This document shows, in pieces, positions 1-9,353 of a DNA stretch of 64,000 bases; position 1 is the stretch's first letter, and every line of letters begins with the position of its first letter. The notes under the pieces are model-generated. The model made no database searches. It saw only the letters and a program-made list of their open reading frames with translations, and was not told the origin of the DNA. A program made the position numbers and the translations under genes. This stretch comes from Colimorpha sp045576855 (GTDB lineage: Bacteria > Bacteroidota > Bacteroidia > Bacteroidales > P3): positions 1 to 64,000 of the forward strand of contig JAZNHG010000025.1 of assembly GCA_045576855.1 (NCBI GenBank), given 5' to 3'.

Positions 1-98
1 CCGTGCCCTGGGCGTCAGCCCACGGCCCAACCACCAACCAAGCCCCCGTGCCGCGGGCGTCAGCCCGTGGCCCCCAAACCACCAAAACCCAACCCATC
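1..98. repeat. Two GC-rich hairpin repeats upstream of the dehydrogenase
   Basis: Two near-identical units of about 28 bp lie in tandem, each centred on gGGCGTCAGCCC. In the second unit ccgcgggc and gcccgtgg pair across the loop gtca as an 8-bp stem. The centre is the reverse complement of the GGGCTGACGC core found in hairpin elements near 26.46, 32.10, 52.50 and 54.40 kb, so this is probably the same element family. The window edge may cut off more units. Confidence 0.6.
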
Positions 99-1031
99 AT
101 GAACATCACCTGTGTAGAACCCCTGGGCATCAGCCCCGACCGTTTCGAGACCCTCCGCGAGCATTACGCCTCCCTGGGCCACACCTTCACCTATTACACG
201 GACCGCCGTGAGGACGAGCCCATCCTGGTCGAGCGCATGCGCGACGCCGATGTGGTCGTCATCAGCAATATCAAGCTGCCGGCCACGGTCCTCAGCCAGT
301 GCCCCAACCTGAAATATCTCAGCGTGGCCTTCACCGGCTTGGACCATATTGACATGGCCTACTGCCGTGAGCATGGCATCGAAGTACAGAATGCCGCCGG
401 CTATTCCACCACGGCCGTCAGCGAGCTGGCCGTGGGTATGATGCTCGACCTGCTGCGCAATATCATCACCCTCAACGAGCTCATCCGCCAGGGGGGCAGC
501 CGTGGCACCTTCCTAGGCCGTGAACTGAGGGGCAAGACCGTCGGAATTGTTGGCACCGGTGCCATCGGCATCGCCACCGCCCGTCTGGTGTTGGCTTTTG
601 GTGCCAAGGTCATCGCCTGGAGCCGCACCGAGCGACCCGAGGTGAAGGCTATGGGCGTGGAATACATGCCGCTCGACGACCTGCTGCGGCAGAGCGACAT
701 CGTATCGCTCCATGTGCCTCTGTGCGACCAGACGCGCCACCTTATCGGCAAGGAGCAGCTGGCGCTGATGAAGCCCACGGCCCTGTTGGTCAACACCGCC
801 CGTGGCCCCGTATGCGATATCGCTGCCGTCTCCGATGCCTTGCGCGAAGGAGTCATCGCCGGTGCCGCTTTCGACGTCTTCGAGCAGGAGCCACCTCTGC
901 CCATAGACCACCTGCTGCTTTCCAGCCGCCGCTGCCTGGTCACGCCACATGTGGCCTTCGCCACCGAAGAGAGCTTCGCAACCCGCGCCGACATAGTCTT
1001 CGACCATGTCGACGCCTGGCTCAACGCCTGA
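99..1031 (+). CDS. D-2-hydroxyacid dehydrogenase (NAD-binding)
   Basis: The protein (310 aa) belongs to the D-isomer-specific 2-hydroxyacid dehydrogenase family, which reduces 2-keto acids with NAD(P)H. The Rossmann motif GIVGTGAIGIATARL is at about residues 147-161. The catalytic Arg sits in NTARGPVCD, the Glu region is FEQEPPLP, and the catalytic His is in TPHVAF. An in-frame start exists at position 3, but it would translate the upstream hairpin repeats, so the ATG at 99, followed by a typical family N-terminus, is preferred. The substrate (glycerate, lactate, phosphoglycerate or other) cannot be read from the sequence. It stands alone, convergent with the glycosyltransferase gene. Confidence 0.88.
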   Translation: MNITCVEPLGISPDRFETLREHYASLGHTFTYYTDRREDEPILVERMRDADVVVISNIKLPATVLSQCPNLKYLSVAFTGLDHIDMAYCREHGIEVQNAAGYSTTAVSELAVGMMLDLLRNIITLNELIRQGGSRGTFLGRELRGKTVGIVGTGAIGIATARLVLAFGAKVIAWSRTERPEVKAMGVEYMPLDDLLRQSDIVSLHVPLCDQTRHLIGKEQLALMKPTALLVNTARGPVCDIAAVSDALREGVIAGAAFDVFEQEPPLPIDHLLLSSRRCLVTPHVAFATEESFATRADIVFDHVDAWLNA

Positions 1032-1090
1032 CGCCCCGCACAATAAATCAGCTCCCATAAATACAGGGAAGCAGTTTCAGCGCATGACAT

Positions 1091-2107
1091 CTAGCGGCTG
1101 AAGCGGCCTCTTAGACTAGAGAAAGTCTTGCGGCCCAAGAGATAGTATTCCAACAGGAGCAATCCCTGGTATATCTGCGGCACCTGACGGGTTCCGTTTT
1201 TCTTGCGTTTCTCCTGCAGGACTGGTTTCCACTGGCGGTATTGGCGGTGGGCTTTGCGCACGGCCTTGTATTCGCCGACATGACCTTCGGAAAGGAACTT
1301 CAGGGCTGCCACCCTGTCGAGCCACATACGCATGAACAGTACCATCCCCCTGCGGGACGCAGGCAGGTTCTTATAGAGCATCGACAGGTTGTTGCGGAAG
1401 TTGAGTTCAGTCTTAAAGGGTGATGATTTGGGCAGGGTACCGCCACCGACATGATATACCTTGGATGTGGGACAGTAGGCGACGCGATAGCCTGCCAGAT
1501 GGGTGCGCCAGCAGAAGTCGATTTCTTCCATGTGTGCAAAGAAATCGCCGTCGAGGCCGTCGAGTTCTCTCCATACCGAAGCACGGACAAACATACAGGC
1601 GCCGGTAGCCCAGAATATATCGCACGGGTCATCATACTGGCCATAGTCTTTCTCCAACGTGGAGAAGAGCCGTCCACGGCAGAACGGATATCCGTATTTG
1701 TCGATGAAACCGCCAGCGCCACCTGCGTACTCGAAGGTGTCTTTCTGGTCGTACATCAGCAGCTTGGGCTGTGCCACAGCGATATCGGGTTGTGCCTCCA
1801 TCATAGCCACGACGGGTGCTATCCAACCCGGAGTGCATTCCACATCACTATTCAGCAGGATATAGTAATCGGCCTCCACCTGTTCCAATGCCCGGTTGTA
1901 ACCTTCGGCAAAGCCATAGTTTTTGTCGAACAGGATGAGCTGCACCTGCGGATACTGCTGCCGGAGAAAGTCAACAGAGTCGTCGTTGGAGCCGTTGTCG
2001 GCTACAATGACGCGGGCATCGGCCGAACATGCGAGTACCGAGGGCAGAAAGCGCTCTAGCATAGTGCGCCCGTTCCAGTTGAGAATAACGACGGCGACAG
2101 TATTCAT
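1091..2107 (-). CDS. Glycosyltransferase family 2 (rhamnosyltransferase-like)
   Basis: The 338-aa protein is a GT-A fold family 2 glycosyltransferase. Seen features are the N-terminal VVILNWNGRTML, the nucleotide-binding ADNGSNDDS, the metal/sugar-phosphate motif LNSDVECTPGW, and the acceptor-side FAHMEEIDFCWR typical of WbbL-like enzymes. It has no clear transmembrane segment, so it probably acts at the cytoplasmic face of the membrane on lipid-linked sugars. The start is set at 2107 because its ATG overlaps the stop of the upstream acyltransferase (ATGA), implying translational coupling. It is the last gene of a three-gene envelope operon. The sugar and acceptor are unknown. Confidence 0.88.
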   Translation of the reverse strand: MNTVAVVILNWNGRTMLERFLPSVLACSADARVIVADNGSNDDSVDFLRQQYPQVQLILFDKNYGFAEGYNRALEQVEADYYILLNSDVECTPGWIAPVVAMMEAQPDIAVAQPKLLMYDQKDTFEYAGGAGGFIDKYGYPFCRGRLFSTLEKDYGQYDDPCDIFWATGACMFVRASVWRELDGLDGDFFAHMEEIDFCWRTHLAGYRVAYCPTSKVYHVGGGTLPKSSPFKTELNFRNNLSMLYKNLPASRRGMVLFMRMWLDRVAALKFLSEGHVGEYKAVRKAHRQYRQWKPVLQEKRKKNGTRQVPQIYQGLLLLEYYLLGRKTFSSLRGRFSR

Positions 2108-2955
2108 GGCTTGATAATTTTGAGTGTGCCGTCTTTGAGGATGCGGCCCTCGTGGGTGAGCTTCCACCGGCGATGGCTCCAAATCCAATGTTCGGGACAG
2201 GCGAGGATATCCTGTTCCAGACGGTGTACATATTGTTCAACGATAGAGTATTGCGGCACCTCCAGCGGATTGTCGCAGAGGGGTGAAAAAGTGACGTCGT
2301 AGTAGCCACGGCGAGTGCGGTTCACTTTATAATAGAGCACGGGGTAGTTGTATTTGCGGGCGAAATATTCGATGCCGTAAAGGAATGCTGTATCGCGTCC
2401 CAGGAACGTGGTCCAATAGCTTTTGTGCGGGTTGCTGGGCGACTGGTCGCCAAGCATCATGAGTGCACACGGTACCCGATGGGTGTCGAAGAATGCCACA
2501 TGCTCCCGCACATCGGTCTGGTCCACCACCTGGGTGCCATAGCGGGTACGGCGACGTGTGATATAGGCGGCCACGCTCTTGTCGTCCAATGGCTTGCCCA
2601 CTCCGATGCCATGATGGAGTAGTTGCATATTGAGTGAACTGACCATATACTCCCAGTTGCCGTAATGAGCCGATGCCAGAACCACGGTGCGCCCCTGCTC
2701 GTAGTAGCGGTCCAGCAGTTGCCGGTTGGTGATTCGGTAGTGGCTCTTGAGGAATGGCGGAGTGGCAAAGAAAACATTGTAGGCGCCTTCCACCAGGAGG
2801 TCGCACAGATGACGGTAATAGCGGCGCTCTATATGCCGCAGCTCATGCACCGTTTTGTCGGGAAAACAGGTGCACAGATTGTCGCGCACCACCCGGCGCC
2901 GGTAGCCTACAAGATAATAGACAATCAGATAGAGTATGTCGGAGAGCAGGTACAT
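2104..2955 (-). CDS. LpxL/HtrB-family lipid A acyltransferase
   Basis: The 283-aa protein belongs to the lysophospholipid/lipid A biosynthesis acyltransferase family, which adds acyl chains to lipid A at the inner membrane. An N-terminal hydrophobic segment (LLSDILYLIVYYLVGY) precedes the HX4E catalytic motif in SAHYGNWEY. The conserved GDQSP and YWTTFLGRDTAF segments follow. The ATG at 2955 overlaps the upstream stop codon by one base; a TTG directly before it is less likely. Overlaps on both sides show an operon with the GWxTD gene and the glycosyltransferase. Confidence 0.87.
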   Translation of the reverse strand: MYLLSDILYLIVYYLVGYRRRVVRDNLCTCFPDKTVHELRHIERRYYRHLCDLLVEGAYNVFFATPPFLKSHYRITNRQLLDRYYEQGRTVVLASAHYGNWEYMVSSLNMQLLHHGIGVGKPLDDKSVAAYITRRRTRYGTQVVDQTDVREHVAFFDTHRVPCALMMLGDQSPSNPHKSYWTTFLGRDTAFLYGIEYFARKYNYPVLYYKVNRTRRGYYDVTFSPLCDNPLEVPQYSIVEQYVHRLEQDILACPEHWIWSHRRWKLTHEGRILKDGTLKIIKP

Positions 2956-4478
2956 CAATATCCGCGGTTAAACTGACGACCCACTTCGCCGGTAGCGCCC
3001 TCGGGCAGTTGCTGACGGCTGAGACGACGCTCCCAGTCAGCCTCCTGCACCTCGCCGCGGGCATTGCTATTGAGCAGTGTATAATAACCCGAACGGTGTT
3101 CGTCCCAGAAGAGGAATACGCGGTTTTGGTCATCGTCGGGCAGCTTGTTGTAGCGCCACAATTGATAGGGCAGATAGAATGTTTGTCCCACACCCACTAC
3201 CTCGTCGGTATTGCTCACCGTGGCACGCGTGTTGCCGATTTCACCCAGCGTGTTGGAATTGCGCATGATGGCACTGGTGGCACCGACGACGGCGAAGTTC
3301 TTCTCGTCGCGGATGAAATCGGGCGGGCCATATTGCAGATACACACGGCCGCGGTCGGTCATGATACCGCGAGTGCGGGGATAGCTGAAGTGCTCCTGCA
3401 CGTAGTCGATGCGTTCCTTGTATTTGAGCCACTCGGCTTCGGGTGCCATCGCATCGCGTGCCGTCCAGAACTGGTAGAGGAAAGCCTGCTTGGCCTCCAC
3501 GCCTGGCTGTTTCACCAGCTCGCGGGCGGCCACTTTCTCGCGCTCGGAGGCGATGGGATAGAGTGCGTCGAGGTAGAGGTTCAACTCCTCTTCGTCGGTG
3601 TAGCGGCCGGCAAATGTGGTGGCAAAGTCACTCACATGCTCGCCTTTGACCTGCGGATTGGAACGGAAGAAGGGCACCTTGCTGTAGAGCATCAGCTGGT
3701 TGTCGCGGTTGCGCACTTCGCAGACCAGGTTGTAGTTGCCCGACGGCAGGTTGGAGATATCGAGGCTACCCAGCACAGGAATCGTGGCCGCCGACTTGCG
3801 GCGGTTCACCACCTGGCTCTCTTCGAAGCGCTTGCCGGTCTCCACCTGCTCCACATAGGCCGTGGTAAGCAGTGCGTTCTGCCCCACCTCGCGGTCGATA
3901 TTGTAGATTTCATAGTAGAAATTGAGCTGTTTCACCTGCTCCGGGATGAAGTCGCTGACATAGGGCTCCATGTCGTAGCCGCCACGCGAGAGCACATTCT
4001 CCCGCTCGGTGGGACGTACCGAAGCCATCAGCTGGAGGCTGGACAGAGAGGGGCGGCGGTCGTAGCTGATCAGCAGCTTCTCCGACACCGTCGAGGGCTC
4101 GCCCGCGACACCCTTGTCGCGAAGGCTGATTTCCAGGTCGTAGATGCCGTTGGCCAAGGAGAAACGCTGTACATCGATAAAACTGAAGTCCAGACGGTCG
4201 AGACTGGGCACTGCGGGGCTGGAGAGGTCGTACTTCTTGAAAAAGCACACCGAATCCTGCTGGCGCACAATGATGGTCACCTCGGCTTGGGCACGGTAGC
4301 TGCCGGCTGTCTGCTGCTCGAAGTGCATAGTCCAGGCATCGAACTGCAGATATGTCTCCACATAGGGCTGCTGCCTGTCGGCAAGATAGAAGGTGGAATA
4401 GCCAAAAACGGCCTGCATCTGTGCATTCGCCGAGAAGAGTACCGACAGCAGGACACCGAGAGTCAATATTCGTTTCAT
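2955..4478 (-). CDS. GWxTD domain-containing exported protein
   Basis: The 507-aa protein has a signal peptide (MKRILTLGVLLSVLFSANAQ). In the C-terminal third it carries the region known from Bacteroidota GWxTD proteins, around TDRGRVYLQYGPPDFI. The signature is degenerate here: GIMTD rather than GWxTD. The preceding beta-rich region resembles the exported domains of this family. The function of the family is not firmly established. It heads an operon with a lipid A acyltransferase and a glycosyltransferase, which suggests a cell-envelope role; this is inference. Confidence 0.8.
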   Translation of the reverse strand: MKRILTLGVLLSVLFSANAQMQAVFGYSTFYLADRQQPYVETYLQFDAWTMHFEQQTAGSYRAQAEVTIIVRQQDSVCFFKKYDLSSPAVPSLDRLDFSFIDVQRFSLANGIYDLEISLRDKGVAGEPSTVSEKLLISYDRRPSLSSLQLMASVRPTERENVLSRGGYDMEPYVSDFIPEQVKQLNFYYEIYNIDREVGQNALLTTAYVEQVETGKRFEESQVVNRRKSAATIPVLGSLDISNLPSGNYNLVCEVRNRDNQLMLYSKVPFFRSNPQVKGEHVSDFATTFAGRYTDEEELNLYLDALYPIASEREKVAARELVKQPGVEAKQAFLYQFWTARDAMAPEAEWLKYKERIDYVQEHFSYPRTRGIMTDRGRVYLQYGPPDFIRDEKNFAVVGATSAIMRNSNTLGEIGNTRATVSNTDEVVGVGQTFYLPYQLWRYNKLPDDDQNRVFLFWDEHRSGYYTLLNSNARGEVQEADWERRLSRQQLPEGATGEVGRQFNRGY

Positions 4479-4575
4479 ACGTTACTTCTTTTTTTAAACC
4501 AAATAACTAACGCATGCACGCATTCAAATATTGTGTGTGCGGGAAAATTATTTGAGCAATGACTGAAAACAGACG

Positions 4576-6705
4576 CTATTTGGCGGCGTGAATCCCCTGC
4601 TGCTCGCAGTAGTCGGCCACCAGGCCCAGCAACTCTTGGCCATACTGGGCAGCTTTGGCTTTTCCTATACCCGGCACACGCGTCAGTTCTGCCATGCTGT
4701 GTGGCATAGCGGCGGCCAGTGCCAACAGCGTCTTCTGGTGCAAAATCATGAATGGCGGCAAGTCCAGCTCGGCCGATTTTTCGCGGCGCCATTGGGTAAT
4801 CATCTGCACCAGCAGCGGCTGAACCTCGTCGGCCGAGGGGTCGTACTTGGGCACTTTGCCGCTGCGGGCACGGCCTTTCGTCTTGGCGCGTCCCTCCTCC
4901 AGCATGCGGTCGGCCTTGGCGCGCTGGATAGCCTGCACGTCGAAGCCCTTGTCGCACACGACCTTCAGACAGGCCAACTTCACCCCTACCCTTTCCATCA
5001 CCACCTCGCCGGCCTCGCGGATGCGGGCGGAGTGCTCCTTGTTGTCCACATCGACTGCCAGCAACGCCTCCAGCGTGGACTGCCATGCGGCGATCTGACC
5101 GATGTAATAGGCAGCCCCCTTGGCCACACGGTCGGCATGCTGCTCGCGTGGCAGGCGCAACAGCTGATTCCTGAAACGCTCGCCCACGGCCGCCAGGTCG
5201 GCCACCGACTGGCGCAGGCGCCCCATAGCCTCCACATTCTTCGGGTACAGCGTCAGCAGCCGGCCGTAGGCAGATTCCAATCTATCCATATCGGCCAGCA
5301 GCGTTTCGGCACCGAAAAGCTCCGACAGCTGCTCGTAGTAGTATTGCAGTTCGGCGTCGGCCACGGCATCGGCAGCTTGCTGGAAGGAGGGCTGGCTGTC
5401 CACAAAGCGAGCCACGTCGGCGTCGCCGAAGGCCACACCAGCCGTGATGGGGCTGGTGAGCGTCAATCCCTCGAGCGAGCGGCAGCGGCTCAATGCCACA
5501 TATACCTGGCCGAAGGCGAAGGCGTCGGCGGCATTGACGCGCACGCGGTCGAAGGTAAGCCCCTGTGCCTTGTGGATGGTGACGGCCCAGGCCGGACGCA
5601 GCGGATACTGGTGGAAGGTACCGTCTACCGTCTGCTTGATTTGGTTGTCCTTGGGGTCAAGCGTGTATTTCACATTCTCCCACACCTCGCGGCCCACATC
5701 GACGCTGTCGCCGTCGTCGCAGTCCACCGCCACCGACAATCCGCCCTCCTCGTCGACGGAGAAGGCCGACACGGTGCCCAGCTTGCCGTTGTAGTAGCGG
5801 TGCTGGCCGGAGCTGTCGTTCTTCAGAAACATCACCCGCTCGCCGACTTTCACCTCCATCCGCTTCTCCGCCGGCAGGGCACTGTCGGGAAAGCTGCCCA
5901 CAATCTCAGCCTCCAGCACACGGCTCTCGCCCTGCAGGGCCGCCATGTGGGTGCGGTTGATGGCGTCGGCCTGGTGGTTGTGGGTGGTGAGGGTGATGGG
6001 CGTGGAGGCAGACGGCACATTGCCAACGGCATGTTCCACCCTGGAATTGAGCCGACCGAGCGTATCGGCATCGATACGGTTCTCCCGCACGCGGTTCAGC
6101 AGCGCCACAAACACATGGTCTTGCTGGCGGTAGACGGTGGTGAGCTCGATGGTGACGTAGGGCAGCTGTTGCAGTGCCTTGCTGTGGAAGAAGAACGGCG
6201 AGGGATAGACGCGCTCCATGAAGGGGCGTTCGCTGTCGGTAACCACGGGAGGCAACTGATGCACGTCGCCTATCATCAGCAGCTGCACACCGCCGAAGGG
6301 GCGGCTGCTGCGCCGCACACGCCTCAGCGTCATGTCGATGGCGTCGAGCAAATCGGCCCTCACCATCGAGATTTCGTCGATGATGAGCAGCTCCAGCGTG
6401 CGTATGATATTCAGCTTGTTTTTGTTGAGCGCCTTATGGCTGTTGGCCATCTGATACTCGGTGACCAGCTCTTTGACGTCGGGCAGGTAGGGGTCGAAGG
6501 GCAACTGGAAGAAGCTGTGGATGGTGACACCGCCGGCATTGACGGCAGCCACCCCCGTCGGCGCCACCACCACGTGGCGTTTGGCGCAGTGGGCGTCGAT
6601 ATCGCGCAGGAAGGTGGTCTTGCCCGTTCCCGCCTTGCCTGTCAGGAAGACGCTCACGCCGGTCTGCCCGACATAGCGCCGGGCCAGCTCCAATTGCTCG
6701 TTCAT
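4576..6705 (-). CDS. PIF1-like helicase with C-terminal HRDC domain
   Basis: The 709-aa protein is a superfamily 1 DNA helicase of the PIF1/RecD type. Walker A is GKAGTGKTTFLRD at about residues 23-35, Walker B is LLIIDEISMV, and the next motif is MIGDVHQLPPV. The C-terminal motor half includes TIHKAQGLTFDRV and VALSRCRSLEGL. The last 80 residues read as an HRDC/helix-hairpin-helix module (FMILHQKTLLALAAAMP, VPGIGKAKAAQYG) that binds DNA. This helicase-HRDC layout is common in Bacteroidota. It probably works in replication or repair and stands as a single gene. A long open frame on the opposite strand is a codon-bias shadow. Confidence 0.88.
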   Translation of the reverse strand: MNEQLELARRYVGQTGVSVFLTGKAGTGKTTFLRDIDAHCAKRHVVVAPTGVAAVNAGGVTIHSFFQLPFDPYLPDVKELVTEYQMANSHKALNKNKLNIIRTLELLIIDEISMVRADLLDAIDMTLRRVRRSSRPFGGVQLLMIGDVHQLPPVVTDSERPFMERVYPSPFFFHSKALQQLPYVTIELTTVYRQQDHVFVALLNRVRENRIDADTLGRLNSRVEHAVGNVPSASTPITLTTHNHQADAINRTHMAALQGESRVLEAEIVGSFPDSALPAEKRMEVKVGERVMFLKNDSSGQHRYYNGKLGTVSAFSVDEEGGLSVAVDCDDGDSVDVGREVWENVKYTLDPKDNQIKQTVDGTFHQYPLRPAWAVTIHKAQGLTFDRVRVNAADAFAFGQVYVALSRCRSLEGLTLTSPITAGVAFGDADVARFVDSQPSFQQAADAVADAELQYYYEQLSELFGAETLLADMDRLESAYGRLLTLYPKNVEAMGRLRQSVADLAAVGERFRNQLLRLPREQHADRVAKGAAYYIGQIAAWQSTLEALLAVDVDNKEHSARIREAGEVVMERVGVKLACLKVVCDKGFDVQAIQRAKADRMLEEGRAKTKGRARSGKVPKYDPSADEVQPLLVQMITQWRREKSAELDLPPFMILHQKTLLALAAAMPHSMAELTRVPGIGKAKAAQYGQELLGLVADYCEQQGIHAAK

Positions 6706-6712
6706 GCCCTTG

Positions 6713-6758
6713 GGAAAACCCTTAAACCCTAAACCTTAAACCCTAAACCTTAATCCAA
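6713..6758. repeat. Heptamer tract (CCTTAAA/CCCTAAA)
   Basis: The gap between the helicase and nadE is filled by about five imperfect heptamers alternating cttaaac and cctaaac. The same word array returns at 23579-23635 between the FtsB-like and mltD genes. It is simple-sequence DNA of the kind that makes up the arms of the hairpin elements described in the findings. Confidence 0.75.
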
Positions 6759-6759
6759 T

Positions 6760-8340
6760 TTAGCTGATTGGCCAACGGCGGTCAAGGCCGAAGCTCATAG
6801 GACTCACCTTCAGCTGGGGGGCAAACTGGAGGCGCTTCCATTCGTTCTGGCGGGTCTTGCGCAGCACCATCTGCACCATGTCGCGGTCGTAGCCCTCGTC
6901 CACAATCTCGTCCTCGCACATGCCTTCGTCCAGATGCAGGTTCAGAATGGCGTCGAGCACGGCATAGTCCGGCAGCGAATCGCTGTCCTTCTGCCCGGGG
7001 CGCAGCTCGGCGCTGGGGGCCTTGCGAATGCTGTTGACCGGTATGCGGACCCCGTCGCGGTTGATCCACTCGCTGAGCTGATATACTTCGGTCTTGTACA
7101 GGTCGGCTATGACGGCCAGCGAGCCGCAGGAGTCGCCGTAGAGGGTGCCGTAGCCCATAGCGGCCTCGGAGCGGTTGGTGGTGTTCAAGGCCAGGGCGCC
7201 GAACTTGTTGGCGTAGCTCATCACCAGGGTGCCGCGGATGCGGGCCTGCAGGTTCTCCTCGGTCACATCCTCGGCGCGGTCGCCGAAGACGGGTTTCAGC
7301 GCCCGGCAGAACTGCTCGAACATCGGGGCGATGGGCACAATGTCGTAGCTCATGCCCAGATTGTTGGCCAGCTCTATGGCGTCGGTCACCGAATGGTCGC
7401 TGCTGTATTGGCTGGGCATCAGCAGGCCGTGTACATTCTCGGCGCCCAGTGCGTCGACAGCCAGCGCGGCTACCAGGGCCGAGTCGATGCCGCCGCTCAG
7501 GCCCAGCACCGCCTTGGGTCCCCGTCCTCGGCTCTCGGACAGGAAACCATTCTTGCCGAAATAGTCGTGCAGACCGCACACCAGTGCCTTGTAGACCAGC
7601 TCCACAGCCTCGGGCTTTTCGTCGCCGATAGGCTCCAGCTGCTGCATGTCCACCGTCTGGCAAGCCTGTTCGAAGTAGGGCAGCTGGCACAGCACGCCGC
7701 CGGCCGCATTCATCGCCATGCTGCCGCCGGCGTAGAGGTAGGACCCCTCGCCGCCCGTGCGGTTCACATACACCAGGCTGGCGTTCAGCGTCTCCACTAT
7801 CTTGCTCATGCGGTAGCGCGTGCGGTAGGGCTTCTGGTAGTCGAACACCTGGCATCCGCAGCACACCACCATGTCCGGCTGCTCCACATGGCCCTTGCTC
7901 AGCTCCTTCAGGTCCTCGTAGAAGCCGATGGCTATGCGCTGGTCGTGGAAGTCGATCACCTGCACCCCCTCGCCGCGCACGAAATATTTCTGCTCGTCGA
8001 CCGTCAGATACTTCTTCGTCACCACGCCGCGGATAGCGCAATTCTGCACGAATACCAGTGCGTTGCAGAGCCCCTTGTCCTGTATCTGCAGGGGCATGCC
8101 CACCAGGAAGGCGCGGTGCTCGGAGCGGGCCACCAGCTCCTGCAGCACGGCTTGGGCGCGCTTCTGCACGTCGGTGTAGCCGGCGGCGGCGAAGAGGGGC
8201 GAGCCGCACACCGTGCAGGCCGGGAACACGGTCAGCAGTGCCTCGTGCGATGCCGGCGTCTCCAGCTCGCTCACTATCCATTCCAGATTCTCCTCCATCC
8301 GCAGGGTACGGATGTCATGCTGTACGATATGTATCTTCAT
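6760..8340 (-). CDS. nadE: Glutamine-dependent NAD+ synthetase
   Basis: The 526-aa two-domain enzyme makes NAD+ from deamido-NAD+, ATP and glutamine. The N-terminal nitrilase-type glutaminase domain has a lysine in KKYLTVDEQKYF and a cysteine cluster VVCCGCQVF that supplies the nucleophile. The C-terminal PP-loop synthetase domain contains GLSGGIDSALVAAL, LYGDSCGSLAVIADLYKTEV and GQKDSDSLPDY. Length and order match the glutamine-dependent class rather than the short ammonia-dependent one. The ATG at 8340 gives the normal start; the longer open frame upstream lies in repeat DNA. Confidence 0.94.
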   Translation of the reverse strand: MKIHIVQHDIRTLRMEENLEWIVSELETPASHEALLTVFPACTVCGSPLFAAAGYTDVQKRAQAVLQELVARSEHRAFLVGMPLQIQDKGLCNALVFVQNCAIRGVVTKKYLTVDEQKYFVRGEGVQVIDFHDQRIAIGFYEDLKELSKGHVEQPDMVVCCGCQVFDYQKPYRTRYRMSKIVETLNASLVYVNRTGGEGSYLYAGGSMAMNAAGGVLCQLPYFEQACQTVDMQQLEPIGDEKPEAVELVYKALVCGLHDYFGKNGFLSESRGRGPKAVLGLSGGIDSALVAALAVDALGAENVHGLLMPSQYSSDHSVTDAIELANNLGMSYDIVPIAPMFEQFCRALKPVFGDRAEDVTEENLQARIRGTLVMSYANKFGALALNTTNRSEAAMGYGTLYGDSCGSLAVIADLYKTEVYQLSEWINRDGVRIPVNSIRKAPSAELRPGQKDSDSLPDYAVLDAILNLHLDEGMCEDEIVDEGYDRDMVQMVLRKTRQNEWKRLQFAPQLKVSPMSFGLDRRWPIS

Positions 8341-8470
8341 AATCTTTGTTGATAGGTTGATATGTTCATTTGTTGATACGTTGTCGGGACCGGCAAGTGG
8401 CTCGCCCCTTGTCAACTTTTCAACATGTCGACTTGTAATTTCCGGATTTCCGATTTCTGATTTCTAAATT
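8341..8470. repeat. Hairpin element with GTTGATA-type words
   Basis: The left arm is built from gttgata/gttgatatg words. The right arm carries the reverse-complement words (gtcaacttttcaac). The centre is ggcaagtggctcgcc, whose reverse complement matches the centre of the element at 50541-50645 (ggcgaaccattcgcc). A short tract of atttctgatttctaaattc words follows. Confidence 0.65.
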
Positions 8471-8574
8471 CTTAACGTCTTGTTTCTAAAGCTCTACATT
8501 CGGCTGCACTGTATTGTAAACAATGCACACGTGATAACGCATACCGCACACCTTTTATTGTACATCCCGCCCGA

Positions 8575-8640
8575 AAAAAATACACTTCCCCTGCACACTG
8601 ACCACTAAACACTGAACACTGAACACTGACCACTGAAAAC
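8575..8640. repeat. Heptamer tract (CACTGAA words)
   Basis: About seven imperfect heptamers of the type aacactg/accactg run in tandem directly before repeat family A copy 1. The same words recur near 16.97-17.16, 33.89, 41.75 and 47.34 kb. Confidence 0.75.
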
Positions 8641-8807
8641 CCCTGCCTGTTGTGACGCGAAAACACGCCTTTGTAACCCACTGAAACACAAGTCCCCAAC
8701 CTATCATCGACTTACCAACGACTTACCAACGACTTACCAACGACTTACCAACGACTTACCAACGACTTACCAGCACCTACTATAGTAGTAGTTGATAAGG
8801 TTTTAGC
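8641..8807. repeat. Intergenic repeat family A, copy 1
   Basis: The element has three parts in order. First is a conserved block of about 60 bp (cctgttgtgacgcgaaaa ... ccactgaaacac ... ccccaacctatcatc). Second is a tandem array of six 11-bp units, gacttaccaac. Third is the 12-bp palindrome ctactatagtag followed by ttgataaggttttag. Three further copies occur in this window at 25023-25171, 33637-33785 and 49062-49190. The remaining DNA in the gap between 8341 and 8888 shows no gene. Confidence 0.85.
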
Positions 8808-8888
8808 ATGCCTGACGCCGGTCGATACAGAGGCGTTCCGGACGCCACGGGGGCTGGCATACCCGGCGACGTGCCGGCGCCGCAGGGG

Positions 8889-9287
8889 TCAGGATCCGAC
8901 GCGGCCGAAGTTGAAATGGCGGGTGCTGCTCCACAAGGGCTTGTAGGAGAGCGTCATACGGTTGCCGCCATTCAGCATGGCCCAGTCCAGCGTCACCGTC
9001 TCGGTGGTGTAGTCGTTGTCGGCATCGTAGTAGTACTGTGTGATGCGCATCTCGTTCTCCTGGTTGATGTAGTATTCCCACACCCCGTCGTCGGTGGGCC
9101 AACCGTTGACAGAATATTGCACCGCCACGGTCTCGCCGTTGAAGGTCAGCGTCATAGGCAGCGCCTCGCCGTAGTCGTCCATCAGGTACCACATGCCCAT
9201 CGGCATGTATTCGCGCGGCTCCGTTTCGCAGCCGCCCAGCAACAACATGGTGCTCAACACCGTGACAGTCAGAAGTATCCGTTTCAT
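8889..9287 (-). CDS. Small lipoprotein of unknown function
   Basis: The 132-aa protein has a lipoprotein signal ending in the lipobox LLGGC, so it is predicted to be anchored in the membrane. The mature part is rich in beta-prone and aromatic residues (YYINQENEMRITQYYYD, LDWAMLNGGNRMTLSY). This resembles the small lipocalin-like lipoproteins common in Bacteroidota, but no specific family is recognised. A -7 promoter element lies just upstream at 9310-9318. Confidence 0.7.
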   Translation of the reverse strand: MKRILLTVTVLSTMLLLGGCETEPREYMPMGMWYLMDDYGEALPMTLTFNGETVAVQYSVNGWPTDDGVWEYYINQENEMRITQYYYDADNDYTTETVTLDWAMLNGGNRMTLSYKPLWSSTRHFNFGRVGS

Positions 9288-9309
9288 AGTCTGTTCCGTT
9301 TTTCTCGCT

Positions 9310-9318
9310 GCAAAGATA
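9310..9318 (-). promoter_or_regulatory. -7 element for the small lipoprotein gene
   Basis: On the minus strand the sequence reads TATCTTTGC, matching the Bacteroidota TAnnTTTG -7 box, 23 bp upstream of the ATG at 9287. No clear TTG at the -33 position was found. Confidence 0.55.
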
Positions 9319-9353
9319 CAACTTCCGTCGGGATAAAATTCCGTTCCCCGGCC

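Noticed and set aside
4588..6732. Long open frame antisense to the PIF1-like helicase (over 700 codons)
   Set aside because: Composition is the mirror of the GC-rich sense gene (very high His, Gln, Leu, Val), with no motif; it is a codon-bias shadow.
6713..6758. Telomere-like CCCTAAA repeats suggesting eukaryotic DNA
   Set aside because: The tract is short, imperfect, mixed with cttaaac words and lies between two bacterial genes; the same words recur at 23.58 kb.
8701..8770. CRISPR array at the 11-bp tandem units
   Set aside because: Units are directly adjacent without unique spacers, and no cas genes are present.
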